Part shown: piece after piece, positions 16,302 to 24,779 of the stretch | How the letters are laid out: each line of letters begins with the position of its first letter | Numbering within the stretch: position 1 is the stretch's first letter | Source of the DNA: Planctomycetota bacterium | GTDB lineage: Bacteria; Planctomycetota; Planctomycetia; Pirellulales; Lacipirellulaceae | Assembly (NCBI GenBank): GCA_013152205.1 | Contig: JAADGV010000027.1 | Span: 1 to 64,000, forward strand | Direction of reading: 5' to 3' | DNA length: 64,000 nt | The notes under the pieces: model-generated | What the model was told of the DNA's origin: nothing | Database searches by the model: none | Seen by the model: the letters and a program-made list of their open reading frames with translations, nothing else | Program-made: the position numbers and the translations under genes

Positions 16302-19300
16302 GTGTCGCAACAAGATCGGTTTAGCTGGTTCGCAGCGCAGCAGCAGCGGCGAACATTCAATCAACCATCCCAAGCACGGCGTCTGCACGTCGAGCAACTG
16401 GAAGACCGGCGAATGCTGGCGGTGGTGACCGTCGATACCAATCTCGACACGGTTGATTTTAACGACGGGGTCACATCGCTTCGCGAAGCGATTTATGCAA
16501 CCAATTTGGTCGGTGGCAGCGATACGATCGATTTTGATGCAGCACTCGACGGTGCCACCATCTTGCTCACGCAGGGGGAACTGGCGATTACCGACTCGCT
16601 GACGATCGATGCCACAAGTCTCGCCAGCGGCCTTGCAATCGACGCAGGCAACGGCACGGACGGAGTCTTCGCCACCGACGACGGCACGCGGATTTTTAAC
16701 ATCGACGATGGGAGTTCTGCCACGGACCTCGATGTGGAACTCAGCGGCCTAACCCTCACCGGCGGCGATGTTGCAGGTGACGGCGGCGCGATCTTCGCAC
16801 GGGGAAACCTTATCCTGACCGATTCGCTACTTGTAGGCAACTCGGCTAGTATCGGCGGTGGTATCTATGCCTTCGGCACGACGACGATCACTGGCAGCAC
16901 CATCTCAGACAACTCGGCCGGCTTCGGCGGCGGTATCCACGCCAACGGCGCGACGACAATCACTGATAGCACCATCTCGGCTAACACGGCCGGTCAAGGC
17001 GGCGGCGGTATCCAGGCCTTCGGCGCGACGACGATCACTGATAGCACCATCTCAGACAACTCGGCCGGCTTCAGCGGCGGCGGCGGTGTCCAACTCTGGT
17101 TCGGTACGATGACGATTACGGGCAGCACGATCTCAGGAAACTCGGCTAGCTTCGGCCTCGGCGGCGGCGGCGTTGGAAACAGGGCTGGCACGATGACGAT
17201 TATGGGCAGCACGATCTCGGACAACTCGGCTAGTGTCAAAGGCGGCGGTATCTCGAACTTCGGCGCGATGACAATTACCAACAGCACGATTTCGGGCAAC
17301 TCAACCGACGGCGATGGTGGCGGTATTAGGGGCAGCTCGATAATCATCGGTAGCACGATCTCGGGCAACTCAGCCGCTGGCAATGGCGGTGGCATTTGGG
17401 CCAACGGCGGTACAACGACGATCAGCTCCAGCATGATTTCTGGCAACTCGGCTGGTAACGATGGCGGCGGCATCAGTTCTGAGGGCAGCACGACAATCAC
17501 TGGTAGCACGATCTCGAACAACTCGGCCGGCGATGATGGCGGAGGTATCTTTGCAAAGAATGGCACGATGACGATCGCCGGCAGCGCTATCTCGACCAAC
17601 TTGGCCAGTACCAGCGGCGGCGGCCTCTTTACCTTGTTCGCCACAATGACGATCACGGATAGCACCATCTCCGAAAACTCGGCTCAATTTGGCGGCGGTA
17701 TCCGGGGCAATGGCACGACGACGATCACTGATAGTAGCATTTCAGCCAACACGGCCGGTCAAGGCGAAGGCGGCGGTATCTGGACCAACGGTGCGATTAC
17801 GATCACTGGCAGCACCATCTCAGACAACTCGGCCAGCTACGGTGGCGGCGGTGTCAAACTCTGGTTCGGCACGATGACGATCATGGGCAGCATGGTCTCG
17901 GGAAACTCGACCGGTGGCAGTGGCGGTGGTATCTCTGCTAACGGCACGATGACGATTATGGGCAGCACGATCTCAGATAACTCGGCCAGTGTCAAAGGTG
18001 GCGGTATCTCGAACTTCGGCGAGATGACAATTACCAACAGCACGATTTCGGGCAACTCAACCGACGGCGATGGTGGCGGTATTAGGGGCAGTTCGATAAT
18101 CATCGGTAGCACGATCTCGGGCAACTCAGCCGCTGGCAATGGTGGCGGTATTTGGGGCAGCTCGACAATCATCGGTAGCACGATCTCGGGCAACTCGGCT
18201 GGTAACGATGGCGGTGGCATCGGTTCCTGGGACGGCATGACAATCACCGATAGCACGATCTCGGACAACTCGGCCGGCAATGATGGCGGCGGTATCTTTG
18301 CCGACTACTCAACGACCATCACCAATAGCACAATCTCCGGAAACTCGGCCGACAACAACGGCGGCGGTATACACTTCGACCGCGGACTCAGCACGGTTGC
18401 CAATAGCACAATTACAGACAATACCTCCAATGCCGACGGTAGTGGTGTTGGCTCCGGGGGGGGCCTATTCGTGCGGAGTGGCACGCTGTCGATCGACTCC
18501 ACCGTCGTGGCCCAGAACGTAGATCGCTCCTCCGTCGGTCCCGACATCACCGGTTTTCTTGGCGTTGTTCTCGATGTCAACTTTAGCCTGCTCGGCAACA
18601 ACAGGGGATCGGGATTGGCCGAAGCGCCCGTCGGCTTGCCCGACGCCAACGGCAATCTTATCGGCGGTCCTTTCGACGGCATCATCAATCCACTCTTAGG
18701 TCCCCTAGCCGACAACGGTGGGCCGACCCTAACACATGCGATCCTCGCCGGCAGCCCGGCCATCAACGCTGGCGATCCAGCGCTGCAGCAAGGCAACCTC
18801 GGTTTGCCGGAGTTCGATCAGCGTGGTGCGCCTTTTGGCCGGGTCGTCGGCAGCCGCATTGACATCGGTGCATTTGAAGTGCAGCCTGAGGTAGGTAATC
18901 TTACCGGCGACTTTAATAGCGATGGTTACACGGACGGGTTCGACTTTTTAACTTGGCAGCGAGGGTTTGGAATGTCGAGTGGCGCAACGCTTGACGATGG
19001 CGATGCGACGGCCGACGACGATGTGGACGGAAACGACGGGGCCGTATGGGAAGCGACGTTTGGGCAGGCTATGCCCGTAGCTGCTTTGCCCTCCCCGTCG
19101 AGAGTTGAAACAAGCAACGCAATCGAGCCGTTGGCAAACATTGGGGTGTCTATGGCAACCTCCGATCGGTTTGCCTCAGTAGACAAGGTGGCGATGTTAG
19201 AAAAACTCCCGGCCAATTTCGTCTTGTGGCCAGACGGTGCTGGTTTTGAGGAAAATACCCGCGATAGTTTTTCGTTCGAAAAGCGTTTGGCAACGGTCGG

Positions 19301-19490
19301 GTTGAACGAACACCTCGATTTGGCGTTTGACGACGTTGGCGATTCCTTTGGCCCACTGCCCCACGAACAAGCCGAGTGGGCTGGCGATCTTGTAATTCGT
19401 GGGAAGAGTGGCCGTCCGATAAGCCAAGCGGAGGTGGCAGACAGCCTTTTTGCTTTGCTGGCTGAGCATGAAGTTTGGGGTGGGGTGTGA
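16302..19490 (+). CDS. Giant right-handed beta-helix adhesin-like protein with dockerin-like end
   Basis: 1062 residues from GTG 16302, which has AGAGGAGG 8 bases upstream; the earlier TTG 16248 has none. Residues 33-39 read LEDRRML, the conserved motif seen near the N-terminus of many giant planctomycete secreted proteins. A CSLREA-like DGVTSLREAIYATN follows near residue 52. Residues about 150-740 are some 25 beta-helix coils of the pattern TITxSTISGNSAGxxGGGI (polymorphic outer-membrane repeat). Then come a conserved closing region (PLADNGGPTLTHAILAGSPA, FDQRGAPFGR) and a dockerin-like pair of calcium loops, GDFNSDGYTDGFDFLTWQRG (about 869) and DATADDDVDGNDGAVWEATF. A 150-residue tail lacks a recognised anchor. 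Two blocks of about 165 residues in the helix are recent copies of each other. Confidence 0.9.
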   Translation: MSQQDRFSWFAAQQQRRTFNQPSQARRLHVEQLEDRRMLAVVTVDTNLDTVDFNDGVTSLREAIYATNLVGGSDTIDFDAALDGATILLTQGELAITDSLTIDATSLASGLAIDAGNGTDGVFATDDGTRIFNIDDGSSATDLDVELSGLTLTGGDVAGDGGAIFARGNLILTDSLLVGNSASIGGGIYAFGTTTITGSTISDNSAGFGGGIHANGATTITDSTISANTAGQGGGGIQAFGATTITDSTISDNSAGFSGGGGVQLWFGTMTITGSTISGNSASFGLGGGGVGNRAGTMTIMGSTISDNSASVKGGGISNFGAMTITNSTISGNSTDGDGGGIRGSSIIIGSTISGNSAAGNGGGIWANGGTTTISSSMISGNSAGNDGGGISSEGSTTITGSTISNNSAGDDGGGIFAKNGTMTIAGSAISTNLASTSGGGLFTLFATMTITDSTISENSAQFGGGIRGNGTTTITDSSISANTAGQGEGGGIWTNGAITITGSTISDNSASYGGGGVKLWFGTMTIMGSMVSGNSTGGSGGGISANGTMTIMGSTISDNSASVKGGGISNFGEMTITNSTISGNSTDGDGGGIRGSSIIIGSTISGNSAAGNGGGIWGSSTIIGSTISGNSAGNDGGGIGSWDGMTITDSTISDNSAGNDGGGIFADYSTTITNSTISGNSADNNGGGIHFDRGLSTVANSTITDNTSNADGSGVGSGGGLFVRSGTLSIDSTVVAQNVDRSSVGPDITGFLGVVLDVNFSLLGNNRGSGLAEAPVGLPDANGNLIGGPFDGIINPLLGPLADNGGPTLTHAILAGSPAINAGDPALQQGNLGLPEFDQRGAPFGRVVGSRIDIGAFEVQPEVGNLTGDFNSDGYTDGFDFLTWQRGFGMSSGATLDDGDATADDDVDGNDGAVWEATFGQAMPVAALPSPSRVETSNAIEPLANIGVSMATSDRFASVDKVAMLEKLPANFVLWPDGAGFEENTRDSFSFEKRLATVGLNEHLDLAFDDVGDSFGPLPHEQAEWAGDLVIRGKSGRPISQAEVADSLFALLAEHEVWGGV

Positions 19491-19508
19491 GCGTCTTGGT
19501 AATTTGCT

Positions 19509-19793
19509 CTAAACGGTCGCGGTGGCACGGTTGACGGCGAAGCCGGCTTTGGCGATTGCTGATTCGCTCACTGGATCGATCAGTCGCACAGAATCGATTC
19601 GATCGAAGGTGATCAAGATAAACCGTGCCCCGGAGGTGTCGGGGTTCTTTCGTTCGATCAGTATCATCTCGTCTTGCAGCCAAAAGTTGTTGAAAGGGAT
19701 GGTTTCGTTCAATACGGACAGCAAGACCCCGCGGCGCTGGAACTCAGCAGGCCAGTTGGTTAAGAACGATCTCCAGGTTTGTGTCGTCGACAT
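19509..19793 (-). CDS. Conserved-looking small hypothetical protein
   Basis: 94 residues, no signal peptide, no transmembrane segment. The protein reads MSTTQTWRSFLTNWPAEFQR and continues with alternating beta-rich sequence (LQDEMILIERKNPDTSGARF, then ILITFDRIDSVRLIDPVSE). The composition is that of a real soluble protein with a small beta fold; FDRIDSVRLIDP resembles the regulatory small beta-proteins that accompany planctomycete adhesion genes, but I cannot name a family. It runs opposite to the beta-helix gene, ending 18 bases from it. Confidence 0.7.
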   Translation of the reverse strand: MSTTQTWRSFLTNWPAEFQRRGVLLSVLNETIPFNNFWLQDEMILIERKNPDTSGARFILITFDRIDSVRLIDPVSESAIAKAGFAVNRATATV

Positions 19794-20294
19794 CTGGTCA
19801 CCTTTTCAAATACGTATTCGGAAGCAATTTGCTGGAAATGGGAATTCCACTTTGAAAAGATAGCTTTTCTTTTCTGCTGGGGGGATAGCACCTTTTTTCG
19901 CTGGCTTACGCCTGCGGCTCGGCCCGGTTTTACTTCTTGTTACAACGATTCTGCACGTTCTTCTCCCGATATGGCAGCCTATTTCTTCTTCGAGCCACAT
20001 TGCCAAATTTTTAAGCTATGTAACGTAGTACTACTGCGCAAGGTTGAACCACGACGACACAACGAGCACGACGAAAGAAGACTGGATTTCAGGTATTTCC
20101 CACAGTTCGAAGCCTACCAAAATTCGGCAGGAGTTGTTTCTTGTGAAAATCGCTCTCATTTGAATGGATTAGCGGACGACTTCAATGCTACCTACTAGAT
20201 TCACGTTGTGCCCGTTGTGTCGTTGTGGTTAACTTGCCCCTGCGCTGTAGTAGAGGCACGCCTTTTTCGAGTACTTCCATTTGGCACTTTTGCA
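19794..20294. repeat. Spacer with long family D element
   Basis: Positions about 20043-20231 form a 190-base element with inverted ends, TTGAACCACGACGACACAAC then GAGCACGACGAA on the left and TTCACGTTGTGCCCGTTGTG then TCGTTGTGGTTAA on the right. The core has no recognisable gene. The remaining 19794-20040 shows nothing I can name. Confidence 0.75.
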
Positions 20295-20741
20295 ATGCTT
20301 TCGACAATATCGCAAACTGTAGCGCCCACTACTGAGCTTGGGCTATCGGCACACGCGCCGACGATTGCCACGGGATGGCGTCGTATTGCGTTCCTCATCC
20401 TAGCAGCGGTTAGTTTTGGCTGTAGCCTCGTAGGCATCGTGTTGCCGGGCATTCCCACCACGCCGTTTTTGTTGCTTACGAGCTACTTTCTGTTGCGAAG
20501 TTCGCAGCAGCTTCACGATCGGTTGCTTGCTTCGCGCATTTTTGGTGACTTGCTTAGCAACTGGCAACATCACCGCAGCATCCGCCGTTCGACTCGAACC
20601 AAAGCCATCGGCCTGACGCTTGCGGTAGTTCTTATGGGCATTTACTTGAGCGAGCCTGCTCCCATGCTTCTGTTGGCAATGCTGGTTGGCACGACGACGG
20701 GTATCCTCGTTATTCTTTCGCTGCCAACGCTTGAGAGTTGA
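20295..20741 (+). CDS. DUF454 (YbaN-like) inner-membrane protein
   Basis: 148 residues. The family signature VGIVLPGIPTTPFLLLTSYF followed by LLRSSQQLHDRLL is clear. Two or three hydrophobic helices (about 36-58, 103-120, 123-143) place it in the inner membrane. Its function is unknown; E. coli YbaN lies near apt/priB without a defined role. In-frame codons before 20295 run into a repeat end and are rejected. It stands alone between two repeat-bearing spacers. Confidence 0.88.
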   Translation: MLSTISQTVAPTTELGLSAHAPTIATGWRRIAFLILAAVSFGCSLVGIVLPGIPTTPFLLLTSYFLLRSSQQLHDRLLASRIFGDLLSNWQHHRSIRRSTRTKAIGLTLAVVLMGIYLSEPAPMLLLAMLVGTTTGILVILSLPTLES

Positions 20742-21138
20742 CATGCTTTGAAAGCTCAGGGATTGCAAAGTCGGCAATCTGTGATTGTGGGAGGCGTCTC
20801 CTGACGCCGAAAGTCACGGCAAGTCACACGGCATTTGACTCGTTCGGCGTCGGGAGATGCCTCCCGCAGGTTGGGAGACGCCTTCCTACAGTGACTTTGC
20901 AATTGTCCTGGAGTCGATGATCTCCGCTTTGCGTTTCAGCAAGAGTCGGTGTAACATGGGTGGCGGTGGAACTGGTCCTTCCGAGGCTTGGTTCCCGTTT
21001 GTTCCCTCCCTGGTTGAGTACCAATTGCTAGGCTGCGAGAAATCGCCGTCAACGTGGACCTGACATGAGCCGATTTTCGATGCGACTACTTTCGAACTTC
21101 GATACGGCATCGCTTCCTTCTGCTGTGGGGGCGATTCG
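20742..21138. repeat. Family A termini around a different hairpin core
   Basis: 20761-20911 has the family A ends (GATTGCAAAGTCGGC on the left; GTGACTTTGCAATTGTCCTG on the right), but the core is unrelated: GGGAGGCGTCTCCTGACGCC pairs with GGCGTCGGGAGATGCCTCCC, and a further GGTTGGGAGACGCC follows. 20915-21138 holds no gene that I can see; it must contain the promoter of the cytochrome cassette. Confidence 0.75.
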
Positions 21139-21699
21139 ATGAATTGGATTCGGGCATTCGTAAGAGACACGCGGCATCTATGGACGTTGCTGTTCTTGGT
21201 GGTCGCCAGCGGTGCGGGGTTTTTGTTTGTTCGTAGCAAAATGATTCCCGAGAGCTTTGGCCAATATGGTCCGTATCGGGCCACGGCAATGACGGATCTT
21301 GCAGCGCTGCCAAGCCGTTTTCAAGCGGATGCGACATGCTTGGAGTGCCATGAGGATGTGGGCGAAGAGCGTGCCGAGGCGGTGCATATCACCGTTCGCT
21401 GTGTGCATTGTCACGGCTTGGGCGAAGAGCATATCGTCCAAGCGAGGAAGGCGGCCGAGTCGTCCGACGTTTCGATCGATCCTGCTTCGGATTGGGACGG
21501 GGACTTCATGACGAAAATTGATTTATACATTACCAAAGATCGGGCGACCTGTTTGGCCTGCCATGAGAGTGTGGTGGGTATGCCCGAGGATTTTCAGAAA
21601 ATCGACGTAGCAGAGCACCTAGAGGAAATGGGAGCCGGGGAACCCGAGGATCCGGAAACGTGTTTCGAGTGTCATGGCGGCCACGACACAGCGCCGTAG
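21139..21699 (+). CDS. Membrane-anchored tetraheme cytochrome c
   Basis: 186 residues with an N-terminal membrane anchor (about residues 14-31) and no cleavage site, so it is anchored on the periplasmic side. Four CxxCH heme sites: CLECH (67-71), CVHCH (88-92), CLACH (138-142), CFECH (175-179). The anchor-plus-tetraheme design resembles NrfH/NapC quinol dehydrogenases, although the heme spacing is not the classic NrfH pattern. It begins a three-gene cassette: the Fe-S protein starts 24 bases later. It probably passes electrons between the NrfD/Fe-S module and a periplasmic partner not encoded here. Confidence 0.92.
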   Translation: MNWIRAFVRDTRHLWTLLFLVVASGAGFLFVRSKMIPESFGQYGPYRATAMTDLAALPSRFQADATCLECHEDVGEERAEAVHITVRCVHCHGLGEEHIVQARKAAESSDVSIDPASDWDGDFMTKIDLYITKDRATCLACHESVVGMPEDFQKIDVAEHLEEMGAGEPEDPETCFECHGGHDTAP

Positions 21700-21723
21700 T
21701 TGTAATCACGGAGAGATAGATTG

Positions 21724-22578
21724 ATGTCCGAAAAAAACGACCACAGCAACTGTCAGTGTAATGACTCGAACTGCGCAGGCGAAGTGGACGAGGTGGAATT
21801 GCGTCGCCAATTTCTGCATAAGATCTCGACGATTACCATGGGCACCATGACGCTTGCGCTCTTTCCGGCCACAGCTGGCGATGGCAGCGATGGCGAAACG
21901 GCAGGCGGAGCAGATCTCGCGGGGGGCAACCCTGCTGACAAGGAAAGCCGCCCCGTTTATGGTTTTCTTGTCGACACAGAGAAGTGTATCGGAGCGGGCA
22001 AATGTTTAACGGCGTGTCGCGTCGAAAACAATGTCCCCGAGGGAAATTATCGCACGTGGGTCGAACGGTACATTCATTTCAAAGATGGAACCGTTCAGGT
22101 GGATCTGGTGCCCGAGGAAGGCTTTGCCGGTTCGAACATGCCCAAGGTTGACCCTGAGAGTGTAGACCGGTCTTATTTTGTTCCGAAGTTGTGCAACCAC
22201 TGCGAGGATGCGCCGTGTAACCAGGTTTGCCCTGTACCGGCCTCCTATAAATCACCGGAAGGGTTTGAGCTGATCGATACGGATCAGTGTGTTGGCTGTT
22301 CGTATTGTGTTCAGGCTTGCCCTTACGGGGTTCGTTTCATCAATCACGATACCGGAGCGGCTGATAAGTGTACTTGGTGTTATCACCGTGTCATGCGAGA
22401 CGAGCAGCCTGCCTGCGTCGAGGCGTGCCCGGTTGGGGCTCGGTTGTTCGGTCGGGTTGACGATCCGGAAAGCGAAATCAGCAAGCGGATTGCCAAAATC
22501 CCAACTCAGGTTTTGAAGGAACATTTGGGGACAGGCCCCAAGGTCCGTTATGTGGGTATCTCGGAAGAGGTGACTTGA
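21724..22578 (+). CDS. Tat-exported four-cluster Fe-S protein (NrfC/PsrB-like)
   Basis: 284 residues. LRRQFLHKISTITMG (residues 26-40) is a Tat-type signal after a Cys-containing hydrophilic start (CQCNDSNC, residues 10-17). The ferredoxin part has the layout of electron-transfer subunits of DMSO-reductase-type complexes: C88-C94-C98; C157, C160, C165, C169 (CNHCEDAPCNQVC); C189, C192, C195, C199 (CVGCSYCVQAC); C216, C219, C231, C235. The first motif reads CIGAGKCLTAC, so its second Cys is Ala91; fifteen rather than sixteen cluster ligands remain, which suggests one [3Fe-4S] cluster. ATG 21724 follows a GGAGAGA site; TTG 21721 is less likely. Its stop overlaps the NrfD start by one base. Confidence 0.92.
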   Translation: MSEKNDHSNCQCNDSNCAGEVDEVELRRQFLHKISTITMGTMTLALFPATAGDGSDGETAGGADLAGGNPADKESRPVYGFLVDTEKCIGAGKCLTACRVENNVPEGNYRTWVERYIHFKDGTVQVDLVPEEGFAGSNMPKVDPESVDRSYFVPKLCNHCEDAPCNQVCPVPASYKSPEGFELIDTDQCVGCSYCVQACPYGVRFINHDTGAADKCTWCYHRVMRDEQPACVEACPVGARLFGRVDDPESEISKRIAKIPTQVLKEHLGTGPKVRYVGISEEVT

Positions 22579-23729
22579 TGCCGGAGACTTCCTTTGTCTT
22601 TCCGAACGATCCCCATGTGCCGTGGAGCATCATGATTGTGCTCTATCCGTACATCACGGGTTTGGTGGCTGGCGCTTTTGTCGTCTCTGCGCTTTACCAT
22701 GTGTTTCACCAAGAGGTGCTCAAGCCGGTTGCCAGCTTGGCGCTGGTGACGGCCCTTTGTTTCTGTGCATTTGCGACGCTTCCGCTGCTACTCCATTTGC
22801 ACCATCCCGAGCGGGCATTCTATATCATGTTCATGCCCAGCTTTACCTCGGCGATGTCGGGGTTTGGATTTATCTACAACTTTTACATATTGCTGCTGTT
22901 GGTTGAAGTGTGGCTGGTTTTTCGACCGACGATTGTCGAGCGAGCCAGTACGCACAGCGGAATCAGTGGCGTCATCTATCGAGTGCTGGCTCTGGGGGTT
23001 CGTGAAATTTCGGACCGTTCGCGTGCCTTGGACCAATGGTTAATTCGAGCTTTGGCGATCATTGGTATTCCCGCGGCTTGCGTGCTGCATGGTTACGTCG
23101 GTTTTTTGTTTGGTGCCGTGAAAGCAAATCCCTGGTGGTCGACGGCGCTGATGCCGGTGATTTTTTTGGTTTCGGCAATTGTGTCGGGGATTGCCGCACT
23201 GATTCTGTTGTACTTGTTTTTCAGTTGGCGCCGTGGCGTGAAGCCGGACGCCGACTGTGTCCGATCTCTGTCGCGATACCTGTGGGGTTCGCTGATAGTT
23301 GCTTTCTCGCTCGAGATGTTGGAATTGATTCACATGGCGTATGAGTCGAGCGCCGAATGGCATGTGCTCTCGACGCTGCTCACCGAGCACTTGGCGTTTT
23401 CTTATGGCGTGGTGCAAGTGTTGATTGGCTCCGTCGTCCCGTTTTTTCTGTTGATGATTGCCACCAGGCCGAAACTTCCGCCCTGGATGATGAACGCATT
23501 GAGCGGGCTGGCTGGGATATTGCTCTTGGTGCAGGTGTTTGCGATGCGGTGGAATGTGGTGGTCGGAGGCCAGATTTTTTCAAAGAGTTTCCGCGGGTTT
23601 GTTGAATTTCCGCTGCACTGGGGCGGCCGTGAAGGGCTCGTTGCCGCTGGCATCATTCTTGTGCTGCCGCTCGTGGCGCTCTGGGGAGCCAGTAAATTGC
23701 TTCCCTTGTGGCAAACCTCAGAGAGCTAA
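22578..23729 (+). CDS. NrfD/PsrC-like quinone-interacting membrane protein
   Basis: 383 residues with about nine to ten transmembrane helices, opening VPWSIMIVLYPYITGLVAGA, then HHPERAFYIMFMPSFTSAMS, the NrfD-family region that forms the quinol site. ATG 22578 overlaps the upstream TGA by one base, so the two proteins are translationally coupled and almost surely form one complex. NrfD proteins oxidise or reduce quinone and pass electrons to the Fe-S partner, and some have been proposed to couple this to charge movement. With the tetraheme cytochrome this would link the quinone pool to periplasmic c-type electron carriers. No molybdopterin catalytic gene follows; a family A hairpin does. Confidence 0.92.
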   Translation: MPETSFVFPNDPHVPWSIMIVLYPYITGLVAGAFVVSALYHVFHQEVLKPVASLALVTALCFCAFATLPLLLHLHHPERAFYIMFMPSFTSAMSGFGFIYNFYILLLLVEVWLVFRPTIVERASTHSGISGVIYRVLALGVREISDRSRALDQWLIRALAIIGIPAACVLHGYVGFLFGAVKANPWWSTALMPVIFLVSAIVSGIAALILLYLFFSWRRGVKPDADCVRSLSRYLWGSLIVAFSLEMLELIHMAYESSAEWHVLSTLLTEHLAFSYGVVQVLIGSVVPFFLLMIATRPKLPPWMMNALSGLAGILLLVQVFAMRWNVVVGGQIFSKSFRGFVEFPLHWGGREGLVAAGIILVLPLVALWGASKLLPLWQTSES

Positions 23730-23740
23730 CGGAGATCCTG

Positions 23741-23815
23741 TCGTAGCCGCAGGCGGAAGCCGCGGTTTTTCCAGGTTCAACCACGGCTTCCGCCTGCGGC
23801 TAGTATTTCTTCGCA
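23741..23815. repeat. Family A hairpin copy 5 after the NrfD gene
   Basis: The core TAGCCGCAGGCGGAAGCCGC pairs with GCGGCTTCCGCCTGCGGCTA-like sequence (here CACGGCTTCCGCCTGCGGCT), loop TTTTTCCAGGTTCAAC. It lies 12 bases past the NrfD stop and could end the cassette transcript. The CAAAGTC termini are degenerate. Confidence 0.75.
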
Positions 23816-23938
23816 AAGTGTGTGAAAGCCGCAAATTTTGCCAACAAGAAGGCCGCTGGATCGTGCATGAAGCGATGGTACAATAGCGGGCCTGTCTGTT
23901 TACCTATCATGATGTCTCTACCCATGAGAGTTCCTGCC

Positions 23939-24637
23939 ATGTCGATTCGAATGTTGTCGGTGATAGTAGTTTTGACCTTGTGCTGCGGTGCGGTTGCGTC
24001 GGCCGCAGATAACCAGCTTACGGACGAAGAGAAAAAAGCGGGCTGGCAGCTGTTGTTTAACGGGCGAGATCACACCGGCTGGAAATGTAATAACGGAAAG
24101 TCGATTGCCACGCCGGTCGAAGACGGGGCCCTTCTGCCGTACAAGTCGGGCGGGTACATCGTTATTCATGAAAAACAGTTTGGCGACTTTGTTTTTAAGT
24201 GTGATGTGAGGTGGGAGGCGGAGCATTGCAACTCGGGGATTTTCTTCCGCATCGAAGATCCAACGAATCCGGTACATACGGGCTTCGAAGCTCAGGTGAT
24301 GAGCGGCAAGGGGACTAGTAAGCATGACTTCGGTGCGATCTACGATTTGATGGCCACGACGGAGAGTGCTGGCAAGGCGACCGGGGAGTGGAACACCGTG
24401 GAGATTACCTGCCGAGGCCCGGTGGTGAATGTGAAGGTGAACGGTCGCAAGGTTTGCACGATGAACTGTGACGATTTTGATAAGCCGGGCTTATGCCCTG
24501 ATGGAACGAAGCACAAGTACCACTTAGATGGCAAGCCACGCGCTGTGAAGGATTTTTCCCAGGCAGGCTACTTGGGTTTTCAAGATCATGGCCAGAAGGT
24601 TTGGTACAAGAACGTGAAGGTTCTTGCATTGGACTGA
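23939..24637 (+). CDS. Exported DUF1080 protein (3-keto-disaccharide hydrolase fold)
   Basis: 232 residues. The signal peptide is MSIRMLSVIVVLTLCCGAVA ending SAA. DUF1080 is a concanavalin-like beta-jelly roll; characterised members hydrolyse 3-keto-glycosides. Motifs include WQLLFNGRDHTGWKC, GDFVFKCDVRWEAEHCNSGI followed by FFRI, GEWNTVEITC, VKVNGRKV and GYLGFQDHGQKVWYKNVKV. Cysteines at several positions could form disulfides in the periplasm. ATG 23939 is chosen for the signal peptide and the GAGAG eight bases upstream; ATGs at 23909, 23912 and 23924 are possible. It begins the carbohydrate region; another DUF1080 gene follows. Confidence 0.9.
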   Translation: MSIRMLSVIVVLTLCCGAVASAADNQLTDEEKKAGWQLLFNGRDHTGWKCNNGKSIATPVEDGALLPYKSGGYIVIHEKQFGDFVFKCDVRWEAEHCNSGIFFRIEDPTNPVHTGFEAQVMSGKGTSKHDFGAIYDLMATTESAGKATGEWNTVEITCRGPVVNVKVNGRKVCTMNCDDFDKPGLCPDGTKHKYHLDGKPRAVKDFSQAGYLGFQDHGQKVWYKNVKVLALD

Positions 24638-24779
24638 GATTCTCAAGCTGAAAAGAAAGCAGCCTGCGAATCTTTTCGCGTCTATTCGTGTGATTCGCGG
24701 GCTTTGTTTTGCCTACGTTTTCGCCTTGAGTAAATTACGATATTCACTTGTTTGTTATTCTGCTTGGAGTTTTTTCGTG

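Noticed and set aside
16994-17668. Long antisense frames across the beta-helix gene (also 17837-18280)
   Set aside because: Their Pro/Val/Leu/Ile repeats are the reverse image of the Gly/Ser/Thr coils; they are shadows of the real gene.
20043-20231. Insertion sequence
   Set aside because: Inverted ends are present, but there is no transposase frame inside, so it is listed as a repeat instead.
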